Of a stretch of 60,017 nucleotides of DNA, positions 27,520 to 37,653 are shown piece after piece (positions within the stretch are counted from its first letter, which is position 1; every line of letters starts with the position of its first letter). The stretch comes from an uncultured Granulosicoccaceae bacterium (GTDB lineage: Bacteria; Pseudomonadota; Gammaproteobacteria; Granulosicoccales; Granulosicoccaceae), in contig CALISD010000029.1 in the NCBI GenBank assembly GCA_938041955.1, forward strand, positions 1 through 60,017, written 5' to 3'. A program made the translations under genes and the position numbers. The notes beneath the pieces are model-generated. The model saw only the letters and a program-made list of their open reading frames with translations, was not told the origin of the DNA and made no database searches.

Positions 27520-29457
27520 CTAAAGAGATTCATCGTTGCTGAAATAAAACTCGTCCGGTCGATGCACACCAAAGTGCGCCCCCGGTTGCCACGCCCACAA
27601 AGCCTCCTCCGGCACGTTTTTCAAACGCTTGGAGACGACGATAGGCTGCGGTGTTTCGGCCACAATACCAATACCGTATAACTGATCGGCGTGTATATCC
27701 AACATGTGCTGCCATATTTGAGCACGCTCATCCTCTGTGCCTGCTTCGACCCAGTGCTCTGCGTAGAGCAGCAGTTGTTGTGCTTCTTTTAAATCCGGCG
27801 CTTCGCCGGCTTTACCCCCGGTTTGATAATACTGACCCCACATAGGCCAGGCAAAAAATTCCTGATGAGTAGGTGCCAGATACTCGGGTGAAGTATTGGC
27901 TGTAGGGATGCCGTTGTCCCAGCCAAACCACACAGATGCCATACTGACCCCTGAGTTCACATGCATTCTCAGGATATCGCGGTCAAGCGGTCGCATGACC
28001 ATTTCAATACCAAGGTCACGCCAGGTATCCGCTGTAATTTGTAAGGCGTTTTCGACTTCCTGGCGCTCACCAGCAGTTTCAATCACCAGCCGCAACGGAC
28101 GACCATCGGGTAACAAACGAATTCCATCGCCCTGTCTTTCAACTAGACCCATATCATCGAGCAGGCGATTAGCGTGGTCGATATCGAACTGCGACCATGC
28201 CGATTGATTTTTCTCGGAGTGCAGCGGGCTTGCCGACAGACAGCTCATTCCGCCTTCCACACCAAGCCCGAAGTAAAGCGCACGGTTAATCATGCGCCGA
28301 TCAATACCCATCGACAGAGCTCGCCGGAATCGTACATCACGCAAAACAGCGCGCCACACCGGGTCGACAAAATTCAAGTTCGGGTAAATTGCCATCTGTG
28401 ATGCCGATCCGTTCGACCATAACAATACGCGATAGTTACCACCGTCGAGCTCGCCTTTTTTTAATATAGAAACATCGTTGAAATCCAGACCACGTGCCTG
28501 CAAGTCAGCTTCACCCGCGTTCGACTTTGCAGCGATGAGGCCACCGCCGACAATACTCATCTCTACCTTATCTATGTAGGGCAGCTGGGTACCATTGCTA
28601 TCGATACGATGATAATAAGGGTTGCGTACAAACACGCGGCGGTTTTTACTGCTGTCAGGTGATGACATCCACGGCTGAAGCGTGGGCAACTCCGGGTTAT
28701 TAAACTTGTACATGTTATCGAGTTTGTTGTGTAGCGAGTTCCAGCTTCGCACCTTTTGCTTCGATATTTCCTGCTCTAGTTCTTCCATATCAGCATAGGC
28801 TTTATGGAACTGCTCCAGGTAGTGTCTGGGGCGGAAAATGAACGGTGGTCGGGCCTGCGCCAGCAGCGGTAAAAAATACGGGTTGGGTCGGGCCCATTCG
28901 TATACCACTGTATATTTATCTGGATAGGTTACCGCAGGCAACAGACCATTCACGCGCATAAACTGCGGCGGCCCAGAGGGCGATAAATCAGGGTCATTAG
29001 CGACATCGTCCCACCAGTACCGGAAGTCAGCCGAGGTAAACAGATGGCCATCAGACCAACGATGCCCGGCTCGCAAACGCAGGGTAAATTTCCGCTCCTC
29101 TTCAACATCTATGCTGGATAAGATGTCCGGTGCAAGTGAGTAGTCGTTATCGTAGATCATCAAACGTGAATATCCGAACACAACCATTTGACGAATGTCT
29201 TTACTTCTCGCCACCATCGTTCGCAAAGTGCCGCCCTGCACACCGGGTACCCGGCCTTTGGCCGCAAGATCAACCACCAGCGGAACTTCCGGGATCCTTT
29301 CGCTCACCGGTGGTAATTCACCACTAGCAACCAGATCACTCAGCAGTGCACTCTCAACAGCCACCGGAGCCGCTGTGATCTGCACTGGTAAAAAGAGGCA
29401 TCCCATGAGGAGGAGTGATATCTGGCATCTGAAAGCAAGAGTTAATAATTTACGCAT
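27520..29457 (-). CDS. Peptide-type ABC substrate-binding protein (family 5, YejA-like)
   Basis: 645 residues with a Sec signal (MRKLLTLAFRCQ, hydrophobic to about 30, cleavage near ITAAP). The family-5 pattern is clear: FTLRLRAGHRWSDGHLFTSADFRYWWDD, VFVRNPYYHRID, FRRALSMGIDRRMINR. Length and the RAGHRWSDG variant suit the YejA/microcin-C-type branch, but the ligand is unknown. Its ATG overlaps the ATPase stop by 8 bp (ATGCGTAA). Confidence 0.92.
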   Translation of the reverse strand: MRKLLTLAFRCQISLLLMGCLFLPVQITAAPVAVESALLSDLVASGELPPVSERIPEVPLVVDLAAKGRVPGVQGGTLRTMVARSKDIRQMVVFGYSRLMIYDNDYSLAPDILSSIDVEEERKFTLRLRAGHRWSDGHLFTSADFRYWWDDVANDPDLSPSGPPQFMRVNGLLPAVTYPDKYTVVYEWARPNPYFLPLLAQARPPFIFRPRHYLEQFHKAYADMEELEQEISKQKVRSWNSLHNKLDNMYKFNNPELPTLQPWMSSPDSSKNRRVFVRNPYYHRIDSNGTQLPYIDKVEMSIVGGGLIAAKSNAGEADLQARGLDFNDVSILKKGELDGGNYRVLLWSNGSASQMAIYPNLNFVDPVWRAVLRDVRFRRALSMGIDRRMINRALYFGLGVEGGMSCLSASPLHSEKNQSAWSQFDIDHANRLLDDMGLVERQGDGIRLLPDGRPLRLVIETAGERQEVENALQITADTWRDLGIEMVMRPLDRDILRMHVNSGVSMASVWFGWDNGIPTANTSPEYLAPTHQEFFAWPMWGQYYQTGGKAGEAPDLKEAQQLLLYAEHWVEAGTEDERAQIWQHMLDIHADQLYGIGIVAETPQPIVVSKRLKNVPEEALWAWQPGAHFGVHRPDEFYFSNDESL

Positions 29458-31189
29458 GGGTTCGCACCAAATGATTTGCTTCGTACTTTTTTAACGGTGG
29501 CGCGGCACCGTCTGTGTAGCGAAAAGCATCAGGCCAGGTATCCGGTTCACCGGCTCCCCTGGCGACGGTATCGAGATCAATCGGACGATGAATGTCTGGC
29601 TCAGGGTGAGCAGCGATCAACGCCTGTGTGTAGGGATGCCTGGGGTTCGCCAACAACAGTTCCGGAGGGGCTTGCTCTACGATCCGCCCGCGACGCATCA
29701 CCGCGACTTCATCAGCAATCCGCGCCACCACTGCCAGATCGTGAGAGATGAATAAATAAGAGAGTTGCAGTCGATCTCGTATGTCTTCCAGAAGATCCAG
29801 TATTTGTGCCTGCACCGATACATCGAGTGCCGATGTGGGTTCATCGCAAACCAGCAGGAGAGGACGCAACGCCAGTGCCCGCGCAATAGACAATCGTTGT
29901 CTTTGACCGCCGGAAAACGCGTGTGGGTACCGTCGCAGCATCGAAGGATCAAGCCCGACCTGCTCTAATAGTTCGATCGCTCTGTCCCGACGTTCGGCTG
30001 CTGTACCGATACTGTGGATGTCCAGCGGTTCAGTCAACGCGTCGACAATTTGCATCCTCGGGCTCAGCGAAGAATGTGGATCCTGAAATACCATTTGCGC
30101 CTTTCGCTGAAAGTCACAACGTTGCACCGGGTTGAGAGACTGAATATCAATGGCATCAGCTTCCGGGCTCTCTCTGAAGAACACATGCCCCCCTGGATCT
30201 GCAGATTCAGCCCCCAACGCAATGCGCGCGCAAGTGGACTTGCCGGAGCCCGATTCCCCGACTATTGCCATCACTTTGCCGCGAGGCACATTCAGGCTTA
30301 TCCCATTGACCGCTTGAATAGAGCCATAGGTCTTACTCACTTCACGCAGGCTCAAGATGATATCTGCCGCTTCAGTCTGCACAGCGGGCTGAGCAAACTC
30401 AGGTATCACAGGCGCTGCCGTAAACAGTTTTTTCGTGTACGGATGCGCAGGCGAACCCAGCACAAGATCCGCTGATCCTGACTCCATCACACGACCCTTG
30501 TTCATCACCACAACCTGATCGGCCATATTGGCCACCACTCCAAGATCATGAGTAACCAATATAAGTGCCATTCCGGATTCGGCCTGCAGATTCTTCAGCA
30601 GGCCCAATACCTGAGCCTGGGTTGTCATATCCAGTGCTGTGGTGGGCTCGTCCGCAATCAGCAATTCAGGTTTGGCCACCGTTGCCATCGCGATCATTGC
30701 ACGCTGTTGCATTCCACCGGAGAGTTCAAACGGATAAGCACGATAAATCCGCTCAGGATCGTTCAGGCCGACGTACTCGAATTCCGCCAATACCTGCCGT
30801 TTCGCGTCACTCGCCGAACAATCCCGGTGCAGCTTAAGTACCTCACTGACCTGATCACCAATACGATGCAATGGCGACAACGATCGCATCGGTTCCTGAA
30901 AAATCATCGATACGCGATCACCGCGGATGCCGCGGAGTTTGCGCTCACTCAGGTTAGCCAGATCGATGTCGTTTCCACGACAATTGAGTACTATCTGGCC
31001 ACTGCGAATTTGCGCTGACGAAGGAAGGATTCGAAGAATAGCACGACAACTGAGCGTCTTACCCGAGCCGGATTCACCGACCAGCGCCAGTGTTTCTCCG
31101 GCATTAACGGTAAAACTCACCTGATCAACTGTGGGCTCGTTCTTGCCAAAACCGATAGACAAGTCCTTTACACTTAATAAAGACTGCAT
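29450..31189 (-). CDS. Double-domain ABC importer ATPase (YejF/GsiA-like)
   Basis: 579 residues with two complete nucleotide-binding domains. The first has GESGSGKT, FELSGGMQQRAMIAMA and LLIADEPTTALD. The second has GESGSGKS, FSGGQRQRLSIARAL and LLVCDEPTSALD. All catalytic residues are intact. It energises the permease pair downstream. It is first in the operon order ATPase, binding protein, small protein, permease B, permease C. Confidence 0.94.
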   Translation of the reverse strand: MQSLLSVKDLSIGFGKNEPTVDQVSFTVNAGETLALVGESGSGKTLSCRAILRILPSSAQIRSGQIVLNCRGNDIDLANLSERKLRGIRGDRVSMIFQEPMRSLSPLHRIGDQVSEVLKLHRDCSASDAKRQVLAEFEYVGLNDPERIYRAYPFELSGGMQQRAMIAMATVAKPELLIADEPTTALDMTTQAQVLGLLKNLQAESGMALILVTHDLGVVANMADQVVVMNKGRVMESGSADLVLGSPAHPYTKKLFTAAPVIPEFAQPAVQTEAADIILSLREVSKTYGSIQAVNGISLNVPRGKVMAIVGESGSGKSTCARIALGAESADPGGHVFFRESPEADAIDIQSLNPVQRCDFQRKAQMVFQDPHSSLSPRMQIVDALTEPLDIHSIGTAAERRDRAIELLEQVGLDPSMLRRYPHAFSGGQRQRLSIARALALRPLLLVCDEPTSALDVSVQAQILDLLEDIRDRLQLSYLFISHDLAVVARIADEVAVMRRGRIVEQAPPELLLANPRHPYTQALIAAHPEPDIHRPIDLDTVARGAGEPDTWPDAFRYTDGAAPPLKKYEANHLVRTHA

Positions 31190-31765
31190 GGTAACCCTGA
31201 CATTTGCGCCCTTGTTCCGACTGTATCGGCCGCTCGGCGAAACTCAGACCTCCATTCCGGGTTGCGCCAGCGATGCATTAGCTGTTAAACGGCTAAACCG
31301 ACCCCATGATAAGGATTTGCAAACCCGTGCTGGTTTGATATTCCCATGAAACCGCTATGCAGACAACCACAGAGAATATCCAGTTTGCATAACTGAGACA
31401 CAGAAGGCCTGCATATTCATCAGAAGCAGGACATCGCCCGGCCCTGCTTATTTTATCCGGGTTTTCACAACTGCACTGTTTCGCCTGTTAATGAGTTTGA
31501 TACTTTTCGTTGAACAAATTCTGCAGTTGAAACGATGATCGGGTGAAAAACACATCTGAACGAAAACGCAGGCGTGGGTGTCTAATCGAAGAAGTTCTGT
31601 ATCGCGAGCGCGCGCGTCATGACAACGAGGCTTCGCGTTTAACTCGTTATTTATATTGCGTTTGAAAAACCAGGTTGTCGCGGTGGTTAGCCGCGGGCCT
31701 CTTAACCTTGATAAGCTAACTGCTCTACTTTTCGCTCAACCCTCACGAATGGTCAACCCACGTTA
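31190..31765. other. Divergent intergenic region
   Basis: 576 bp between the leftward importer operon and the rightward ABC-like gene, so it should hold both promoters. A short hairpin CGCGG - TGGTTAG - CCGCG lies near 31679-31695. No gene or strong promoter match stands out by eye. Confidence 0.4.
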
Positions 31766-34700
31766 ATGGAAACTAACTTAGTCCAGTACATCTGGAAGTA
31801 CAGCCGCAAGCAACAGATGATCGTGGTAGCAGCGACGATGCTCTCTTTCCCGATCCTTTACCTGACACTCGAACTACCAAAAATAATAATTAACGATGCG
31901 CTGAGCGGGGTATCAACGCAAAAGACACTGTTTGGATGGCAGCTAAGTCCAATAGCCTTTTTGACTGTCCTTTGCTTCTGTCTACTTGGACTGGTAATCG
32001 GTAACGGCATCATCAAAATGCGCCTCAATACCTACAAAGGTGTACTCGGTGAAAGGCTCATCCGACGTCTGCGCTATACATTGATACAGAATATTTTACG
32101 TTTTCCACTGCCCTACTTCTCACGCATTTCCTCCGGTGAACTGATCAGCACAGTGACCGCCGAAACCGAACCTCTTGGTGGCTACATTGGCGAGTCGATA
32201 GCGATGCCACTGTTCCAGGGCGGCACGATGATCACCATTCTTATTTTCATGTTTATGCAGGACTGGATGCTGGGGATGATCTCGATAGCGCTGATCCCGG
32301 TACAAGGCTACCTGATTCCAAAATTGCAGCAGGAGGTGAACAAGCTAAAAAAAGAGCGGGTGCGGCATGTTAGAAAACTGTCAGAGCAAATCGGTGAATC
32401 GGTAGCTGGCTCAACCGAGATTCGCCTGCACGGTACCCAGCCTTATACATTGGCGGGTTACTCGCGTCGACTCGGAGATCTATTCCAGATTCGCATGGAG
32501 ATCTTCAAGAAAAAATACTATATGAAGTTTCTTAACAACACCATCAGCCAGATAACCCCCTTTATGTTTTATCTTTTCGGTGGCTATCTGGTGATAAAGG
32601 GCAGCCTCACCATTGGTGCTCTGGTGGCAGCGATTGCAGCTTACAAAGAACTGACCAACCCATGGAGGGAGTTGCTAAATTATTATCAACTACATGAAGA
32701 CAGTAAAATAAAGTACCAGCAGATCGTCGAGCTGTTTAATCCTGATCAACTGGTCGACGTTGACGAGGTAGAAACCGTCGACGAGGCTGTACCCCTCAAA
32801 GGCAAACTCACACTTAAGTCAGTCTCATGGCGTGATGAGAATGGATCAACCAGTCTCTCCGGCATTTCATTGGACATTGCCGCCGGAGCCACAATTGCCA
32901 TCACCGGAGAATTTGCAGCGAGAAGATCAAGACTTTCACTTCTGCTCTCCGGCATTGAACGACCATCCTCAGGCACGATTCATATGGACGATCAGCCTAT
33001 GGAACAGATTCCAGATTCCATATTGCGCCGTCGTGTGGCTGTACAAGGCCCGGATCCACACATGTTCGTTGGCACTATCTCGGAAAATCTTGAGTATGGT
33101 TTGTTGCAACATGAGCCCGATCAACATGGCGACGGAGTTGATCAATCGCAACTCACTGAAGCTCTTAAAGCTGGCAATCGGGCACCAGTTGATATCGGAT
33201 GGCTGGACTACCGGCAAGCCGGAGAATCCAACAAAGAACGATCGGTCGAATGGCTACAGCGTGTCATCAATGCGATTGGTGCTGGCCGGGTGATTGCCGA
33301 AGGCCGATTGCACGAGGTGTTCGATCCGGAACAAAAACCGACACTTGCTGCCAATTTGCTTGAGGCACGTGCAGAAATAAGAAAACGTCTGGCGCTACTG
33401 CCAGAGGCATCTTATGTCGCACATTTTGACGCCGTAGGTTTTAATCCCAATGCCAGTATTCTCGAAAACATATTATTTGGCGTGCCGACCGATCAACGGC
33501 TGCGCAATGAAACATGTGAAGTACACCCCTATCTGCGCGAGATTATCGACAAACAACAATTAACAGCACGTGCGACACTTGTAGGCTTGAGACTCGCGCG
33601 CCACCTCTCGCGCGCGCGCGATAACAACACACTGTCCCACAGGGAAGTCGAACATTTTAATTTGTCTGCAGACGGAATGGTGGAGCGGATAAAAACAACT
33701 CTCGATGCCCACAAGTACGGAAAGGAATTAACCGAAAGCAGCCAATGCCTGCTGCTGTCACTGTTCTTGCTGTTGATACCGGAACGTCACACGTTTGTGC
33801 AGTTAAGTGAACGCGCAATTGGAAGAATTGTCAAAGCGCGAATGGATTTTCAGGAATTCCTGCCACCTGAACTCGACAACGCCGTGAACTATTTCAGCGA
33901 GGAACGCTATCACGCCAACCTGACAGTAAAAGATAATCTATTATTCGGCCGCATGTCTTCGAGTCACCCGGCGGCAAGCCGCACGATTGACGTACTAATT
34001 GAGCAAGTAATCACAGACTTCAAGCTGGATGAGCCGCTGTTAATGTTATTCGGAGAATCACAGGTAGGGATCAGCGGATCGCGTTTACCACAGATAGCAA
34101 AACATCGATTAGCGCTCGGTCGATCACTGCTGAAAAAACCCAGCTTATTAATTTTTCACGATGCGCTATCGCTGTTTGACGCCGAAGAAAAACAAAACGT
34201 CAGAATGTCCGTACGAGAGCTATTGCCTGACAGTACAATAATCTGGATTGCAAATGAGGTAGAGAACTTCGGAGATTTTGATGAAGTTTATACTTTTACT
34301 GAAGCCGGCCCATTGGTTCTGGAAAGCACCTCCGAACAACGCAGTATTTCGGCAACAGCGACACCACATAACCAAACGCTCACGACAGACCCGTTAGATC
34401 TGATTTCCAACTCCATACTGTTCAGTAACTTATCCGACGCGAATCAAAGTTATATCGCTGATCACAGCAGGTTGGTGAAGCTTGCAGCAAATACATGCGT
34501 CTTTGAAATGGGAGACAACCCTGATTCTGCCTGGCTGGTTGTAGATGGAGAAGTGCAGACCACCCAACCGAAAATTCGTGGTTCGGAGGTGATCGGTACC
34601 TTTCGACGACCAGAAGTATTCGGTGCGCTGGATGTGATGGCCGACTCACCCAGAATGACAATGGCAACCACTTCCAAAGACACGATACTTCTTCGTATCG

Positions 34701-34798
34701 CAGCATCGGCGATAGAATCAGTTGCCCTGAGTGACGCCCGAATATCACGAACGTTGTTGCGATCATTGTCGAAGCAATGGGTGTCTGCAACTAATTAG
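31766..34798 (+). CDS. ABC-exporter-like protein with degenerate ATPase domain and C-terminal cyclic-nucleotide-binding domain
   Basis: 1010 residues. About 1-320 is a type I exporter membrane domain (six helices; FPLPYFSRISSGELIS). The ATPase part starts near 350. Its Walker A reads GEFAARRS (381-388), with Arg where the consensus has Gly and Lys. The Walker B region is LLIFHDALS near residue 799, with Ala where the catalytic Glu should be. The signature reads ISGSR. Walker A and B are about 410 residues apart (about 120 is usual), and the stretch between holds three ENIxFG-like segments (TISENLEYG, SILENILFG, TVKDNLLFG). Residues about 880-1000 look like a cNMP-binding fold (ILFSNLSDANQSYIADHSR, GEVQTTQ, FGALDVMA). 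The architecture recalls split-ATPase ABC proteins seen near glycan genes. Hydrolysis is probably lost, so a sensor or scaffold role is inferred. Confidence 0.8.
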   Translation: METNLVQYIWKYSRKQQMIVVAATMLSFPILYLTLELPKIIINDALSGVSTQKTLFGWQLSPIAFLTVLCFCLLGLVIGNGIIKMRLNTYKGVLGERLIRRLRYTLIQNILRFPLPYFSRISSGELISTVTAETEPLGGYIGESIAMPLFQGGTMITILIFMFMQDWMLGMISIALIPVQGYLIPKLQQEVNKLKKERVRHVRKLSEQIGESVAGSTEIRLHGTQPYTLAGYSRRLGDLFQIRMEIFKKKYYMKFLNNTISQITPFMFYLFGGYLVIKGSLTIGALVAAIAAYKELTNPWRELLNYYQLHEDSKIKYQQIVELFNPDQLVDVDEVETVDEAVPLKGKLTLKSVSWRDENGSTSLSGISLDIAAGATIAITGEFAARRSRLSLLLSGIERPSSGTIHMDDQPMEQIPDSILRRRVAVQGPDPHMFVGTISENLEYGLLQHEPDQHGDGVDQSQLTEALKAGNRAPVDIGWLDYRQAGESNKERSVEWLQRVINAIGAGRVIAEGRLHEVFDPEQKPTLAANLLEARAEIRKRLALLPEASYVAHFDAVGFNPNASILENILFGVPTDQRLRNETCEVHPYLREIIDKQQLTARATLVGLRLARHLSRARDNNTLSHREVEHFNLSADGMVERIKTTLDAHKYGKELTESSQCLLLSLFLLLIPERHTFVQLSERAIGRIVKARMDFQEFLPPELDNAVNYFSEERYHANLTVKDNLLFGRMSSSHPAASRTIDVLIEQVITDFKLDEPLLMLFGESQVGISGSRLPQIAKHRLALGRSLLKKPSLLIFHDALSLFDAEEKQNVRMSVRELLPDSTIIWIANEVENFGDFDEVYTFTEAGPLVLESTSEQRSISATATPHNQTLTTDPLDLISNSILFSNLSDANQSYIADHSRLVKLAANTCVFEMGDNPDSAWLVVDGEVQTTQPKIRGSEVIGTFRRPEVFGALDVMADSPRMTMATTSKDTILLRIAASAIESVALSDARISRTLLRSLSKQWVSATN

Positions 34799-34952
34799 CA
34801 CAGGATGTAGCGACAAACCACAACTCAGAATCGCTGCAAAACTCAATACACGCTCAGCAGTTATTGGTAAGGTGCCCGATCGGAACTACCGCGCATCAAA
34901 GCAACTAAGAATTACAGCGAATAACAAAAGTAAAAACGAAGCCAATGAACAT

Positions 34953-34985
34953 AAAAAAAGGCCGATTGCATTGCAATCAGCCTTT
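34953..34985 (-). terminator. Hairpin with T-run on the minus strand
   Basis: Stem AAAGGC / GCCTTT plus GATTG / CAATC with one mismatch; on the minus strand it ends in seven T. It may back up the porin terminator. On the plus strand only three T follow, so it is a weaker end for the ABC-like gene. Confidence 0.5.
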
Positions 34986-35074
34986 AAAACACACTACTTA
35001 CTTTATTATTGTTAGATCAATTCTGTGTCAATCGACAAACAATTTATCGATAGGCAATCTCTAAAAATACCGAT

Positions 35075-35108
35075 AAAAAAAAGGGAGACCCACTGGGACT
35101 CCCTTTTT
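35075..35108 (-). terminator. Bidirectional terminator after the porin gene
   Basis: AAAAAGGGAG pairs with CTCCCTTTTT, with an inner CCC-ACT-GGG stem. T-runs are present in both directions. It lies 27 bp past the porin stop and also faces the ABC-like gene from the other side. Confidence 0.85.
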
Positions 35109-35134
35109 GTAACAGCTATCTTATCAAACCAACC

Positions 35135-36031
35135 TTAGAAGTCAGCAGAAAGCATCAAACGATAATCTGTCACGTCAGTTGCAGCATCAAGCATGTTCAC
35201 ACGAGTGCTGATTCTGAATCCGTCACCAAGATCGTAGCCAGCATCAAAACGGATTTTGCTGTCGTCGCCAACATCCTGCATGCCTTCATAGGTAAGACCC
35301 ATGCTGATATCGCCAACACCCCATCCAACTTGTGCACTGACATACTGCTCAGCTTCATCGTCTTTGAAAGCAAGACCAAGAGATGCACCACCTATTGAAT
35401 AGGTAGCACCAACAGACATGTGAGTGGCTTCATTGACATCAGCAACACCAAGACCGATTCCGAACCCACCGGCATTAAACTTGATACCAGCAGCAATCTT
35501 GTCACTACCACCACCAGCCTTATCTCCGTTCAGTGTTCCAACAGGAGACCAGTTAAGACCAACCGTAGCACCACCAAATGAACCGGTGTAGCTGATACCG
35601 CGCTCTTCACCACCGATATCTTTCAAAATATCGTTAGCAACCTGCCCATATTCAAGAGCATCTGGCACTTCACCCACTCGGATGTCACCGAAATCACCCT
35701 TCATACCAAGATGAATGTTGTCACCATTAGCGGTGCCATCATTTGACAGACCAAAGTCAGTCCGGTAGTTCGCATAGCCTTCCAAGCCGCTAGACAAAGT
35801 CTGTGAAGCACGAACGTTAATTGTTGAATCATCAGAGAAGAACTTCAGATTGCCAGGCTCAGTGTTGGAAGTAACGCCCGCATCGTCCGTCACCAGCACA
35901 TCATCCGCATCGCTCCCAACCACACCGATACCGAGGTATCCAGAAAGGACAACAGTTGTTTCTGCTTGAGCCAGTGGTGCTGCAGCCATACCTGCTAGTA
36001 CCAGTGCTGTCGCGGTCTTTGTAAATTTCAT
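35135..36031 (-). CDS. Outer-membrane porin (Gram-negative porin type)
   Basis: 298 residues from MKFTKTATALVLAGMAAAPL; the signal is cleaved after AQA. GGAGA lies upstream of this ATG. The mature protein starts TTVVLSGYLGIGV, has alternating beta strands (LEGYANYRTDFGL, FGDIRVGEV, GISYTGSF), and ends LMLSADF with the C-terminal Phe that the BAM complex reads. Short for a trimeric porin (usual 330-380), with acidic loops suited to saline habitats. It has its own strong terminator, so it is monocistronic. Confidence 0.9.
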   Translation of the reverse strand: MKFTKTATALVLAGMAAAPLAQAETTVVLSGYLGIGVVGSDADDVLVTDDAGVTSNTEPGNLKFFSDDSTINVRASQTLSSGLEGYANYRTDFGLSNDGTANGDNIHLGMKGDFGDIRVGEVPDALEYGQVANDILKDIGGEERGISYTGSFGGATVGLNWSPVGTLNGDKAGGGSDKIAAGIKFNAGGFGIGLGVADVNEATHMSVGATYSIGGASLGLAFKDDEAEQYVSAQVGWGVGDISMGLTYEGMQDVGDDSKIRFDAGYDLGDGFRISTRVNMLDAATDVTDYRLMLSADF

Positions 36032-36565
36032 TATGTTATTTCTCCAGTCAGGTATTCTGATTGTGATCATCTAAAGTTGCGTGGCTATCAATTGCCACAT
36101 TGCAAATCGCCTCGTTCCCACCCCGTTAGACCAGCTGGCCTCAGCGACAGCGAGCACCATGACGTTGGACCAAAAGTGGTACGCGCCAAATGTGTGGTAA
36201 TTATGCTAACCAGCAATTTGCACAAAAACAACAGTTTTTTGGCAACAGGGTCAGTAAATATGGTTGCCGTAGTGAAAGATTGTGACAATTCACCGGATAT
36301 TTCCGCCCTTTGTACTATGCAATCCGCTATTTGTGGTTATTTTGCTACGAACTGGCAATAACGAATTAAGCCTATAATCCTGGCAACTGTTTCCGGCAAT
36401 CATCATTTTCAGCAGGAATCACACGACGGCAAATCTATCCAAACCACTGCCACCTGATCCTTGTTCAATCAACTTGCTCACCAGGGTGTATCAATTACCG
36501 CGGCATATTGACCAAGCCCCGGCTGGGCATTGAGATTTCGCTAATCTTAATATATCTATAGAAGC
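36032..36565. other. Divergent regulatory region, porin / LysR
   Basis: Over 500 bp without a gene. The porin leader carries GGAGA. Beyond that I find no clear porin promoter. A candidate LysR-gene promoter lies at the right end and is listed separately. Confidence 0.4.
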
Positions 36566-36594
36566 ATGACTCTACTATTAACTCGTCTTATAAT
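36566..36594 (+). promoter_or_regulatory. Candidate sigma-70 promoter giving a leaderless LysR transcript
   Basis: ATGACT (36566-36571) and a perfect TATAAT (36589-36594), spaced 17 bp. The expected start point seven bases on is 36601, the A of the LysR start codon, and no ribosome-binding site lies before it. Confidence 0.5.
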
Positions 36595-36600
36595 AACTCT

Positions 36601-37599
36601 ATGGAAAACACCCCGAACCAGAACCGATACCGGCAGCTTAGGGCGTTTTGCCAGGCTGCCAAGACCGGCAGCATCTCAAAAGCTGCCGCCAGACTGCAGT
36701 TGAGCCAGCCCTCTGTATCGCTTCAAATTCAAGCGCTCGAAAAAGAGCTGCAGATTTTGTTGTTCGAAAGGCGCGGTCCTCGCATTCGTCTTACTCCCGC
36801 CGGGCAGCTGCTGTTAGATATGGCCGAACCTCTGGTTGAAGGGATGGATAATCTGGTTGATTCATTTAGTAACGCCGTCAGTGATGTCACCAATGGGCCG
36901 TTAGATATCGCCTCAGGTGAATCCACCCTGCTCTACATCCTCCCGGAGCTAACCAAACACTTCATGGACAAATATCCAAAGATCACCGTCAGGTTGCACA
37001 ATGTCACTGGCAGAGACGGTACCGCTATGATGCGCGACGACTCTGCAGACTTTGCAATTGGGGCGATGGATGACGTACCTGAGGATCTATCTTATTACCC
37101 GATCTACAACTACAAACCGATACTGATCGCACCCGTTGATCATCCGTTGGCTAAAAGGAAGACGGTCACCGCGGCAGATATTAGCCCGCACGGGTTAATT
37201 CTTCCGCCGAGAAGCCTAAGCACTTTGAATCAAATTGATGCGGTCTTTCAGGAACACGGCTTGCCGTGTCACGTGGTGCTCGAAGTCGGTGGCTGGGAGG
37301 TAATCAAGCGATATGTCGAACTTGGACTTGGCATAAGTATCGTCACAAGCTTCTGCTTGCGCGGCCATGAGCGACTGGTAAAAATCCCGGTAGATAACAT
37401 CTTCCCCAGTCGAAGCTATGGGGTTGTCATGCGTCGCGGCAAGTTTCTTTCTCCACAGGCAAAAGCTTTTCTTGAATTTATGGATGAAGATTTTTTCTCT
37501 ACGGAGGGGGACGCCCCGTTAGATCACCCATATGAAAACGCGAAAGCACTTCATCAACTTAAAGAACGGCTCAGCAAAGCTGTTTCTAGCATTCCTTGA
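36601..37599 (+). CDS. LysR-family transcriptional regulator (CysB-like layout)
   Basis: 332 residues. Winged helix at about 10-68: LRAFCQAAKTGSISKAAARL, then LSQPSVSLQIQALEKELQ and FERRGPRIRLTPAGQLLL. The effector domain follows (GPLDIASGESTLLYILPELTKHF, LGISIVTSFCL). The LQIQALEKEL stretch and length suit the CysB/Cbl-like branch, but the ligand is not evident. It sits between the divergent porin and nudJ. Either could be a target; the spacing to nudJ (54 bp) allows co-transcription. Confidence 0.9.
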   Translation: MENTPNQNRYRQLRAFCQAAKTGSISKAAARLQLSQPSVSLQIQALEKELQILLFERRGPRIRLTPAGQLLLDMAEPLVEGMDNLVDSFSNAVSDVTNGPLDIASGESTLLYILPELTKHFMDKYPKITVRLHNVTGRDGTAMMRDDSADFAIGAMDDVPEDLSYYPIYNYKPILIAPVDHPLAKRKTVTAADISPHGLILPPRSLSTLNQIDAVFQEHGLPCHVVLEVGGWEVIKRYVELGLGISIVTSFCLRGHERLVKIPVDNIFPSRSYGVVMRRGKFLSPQAKAFLEFMDEDFFSTEGDAPLDHPYENAKALHQLKERLSKAVSSIP

Positions 37600-37653
37600 C
37601 ACCACTCCTTGACCCTTTACTCTGTTTCATTCGACACTAGATAGAACCTTACT

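Noticed and set aside
31679..31695. GC-rich hairpin in the divergent region
   Set aside because: Five-base stem without a T-run; too weak to call a terminator or operator.
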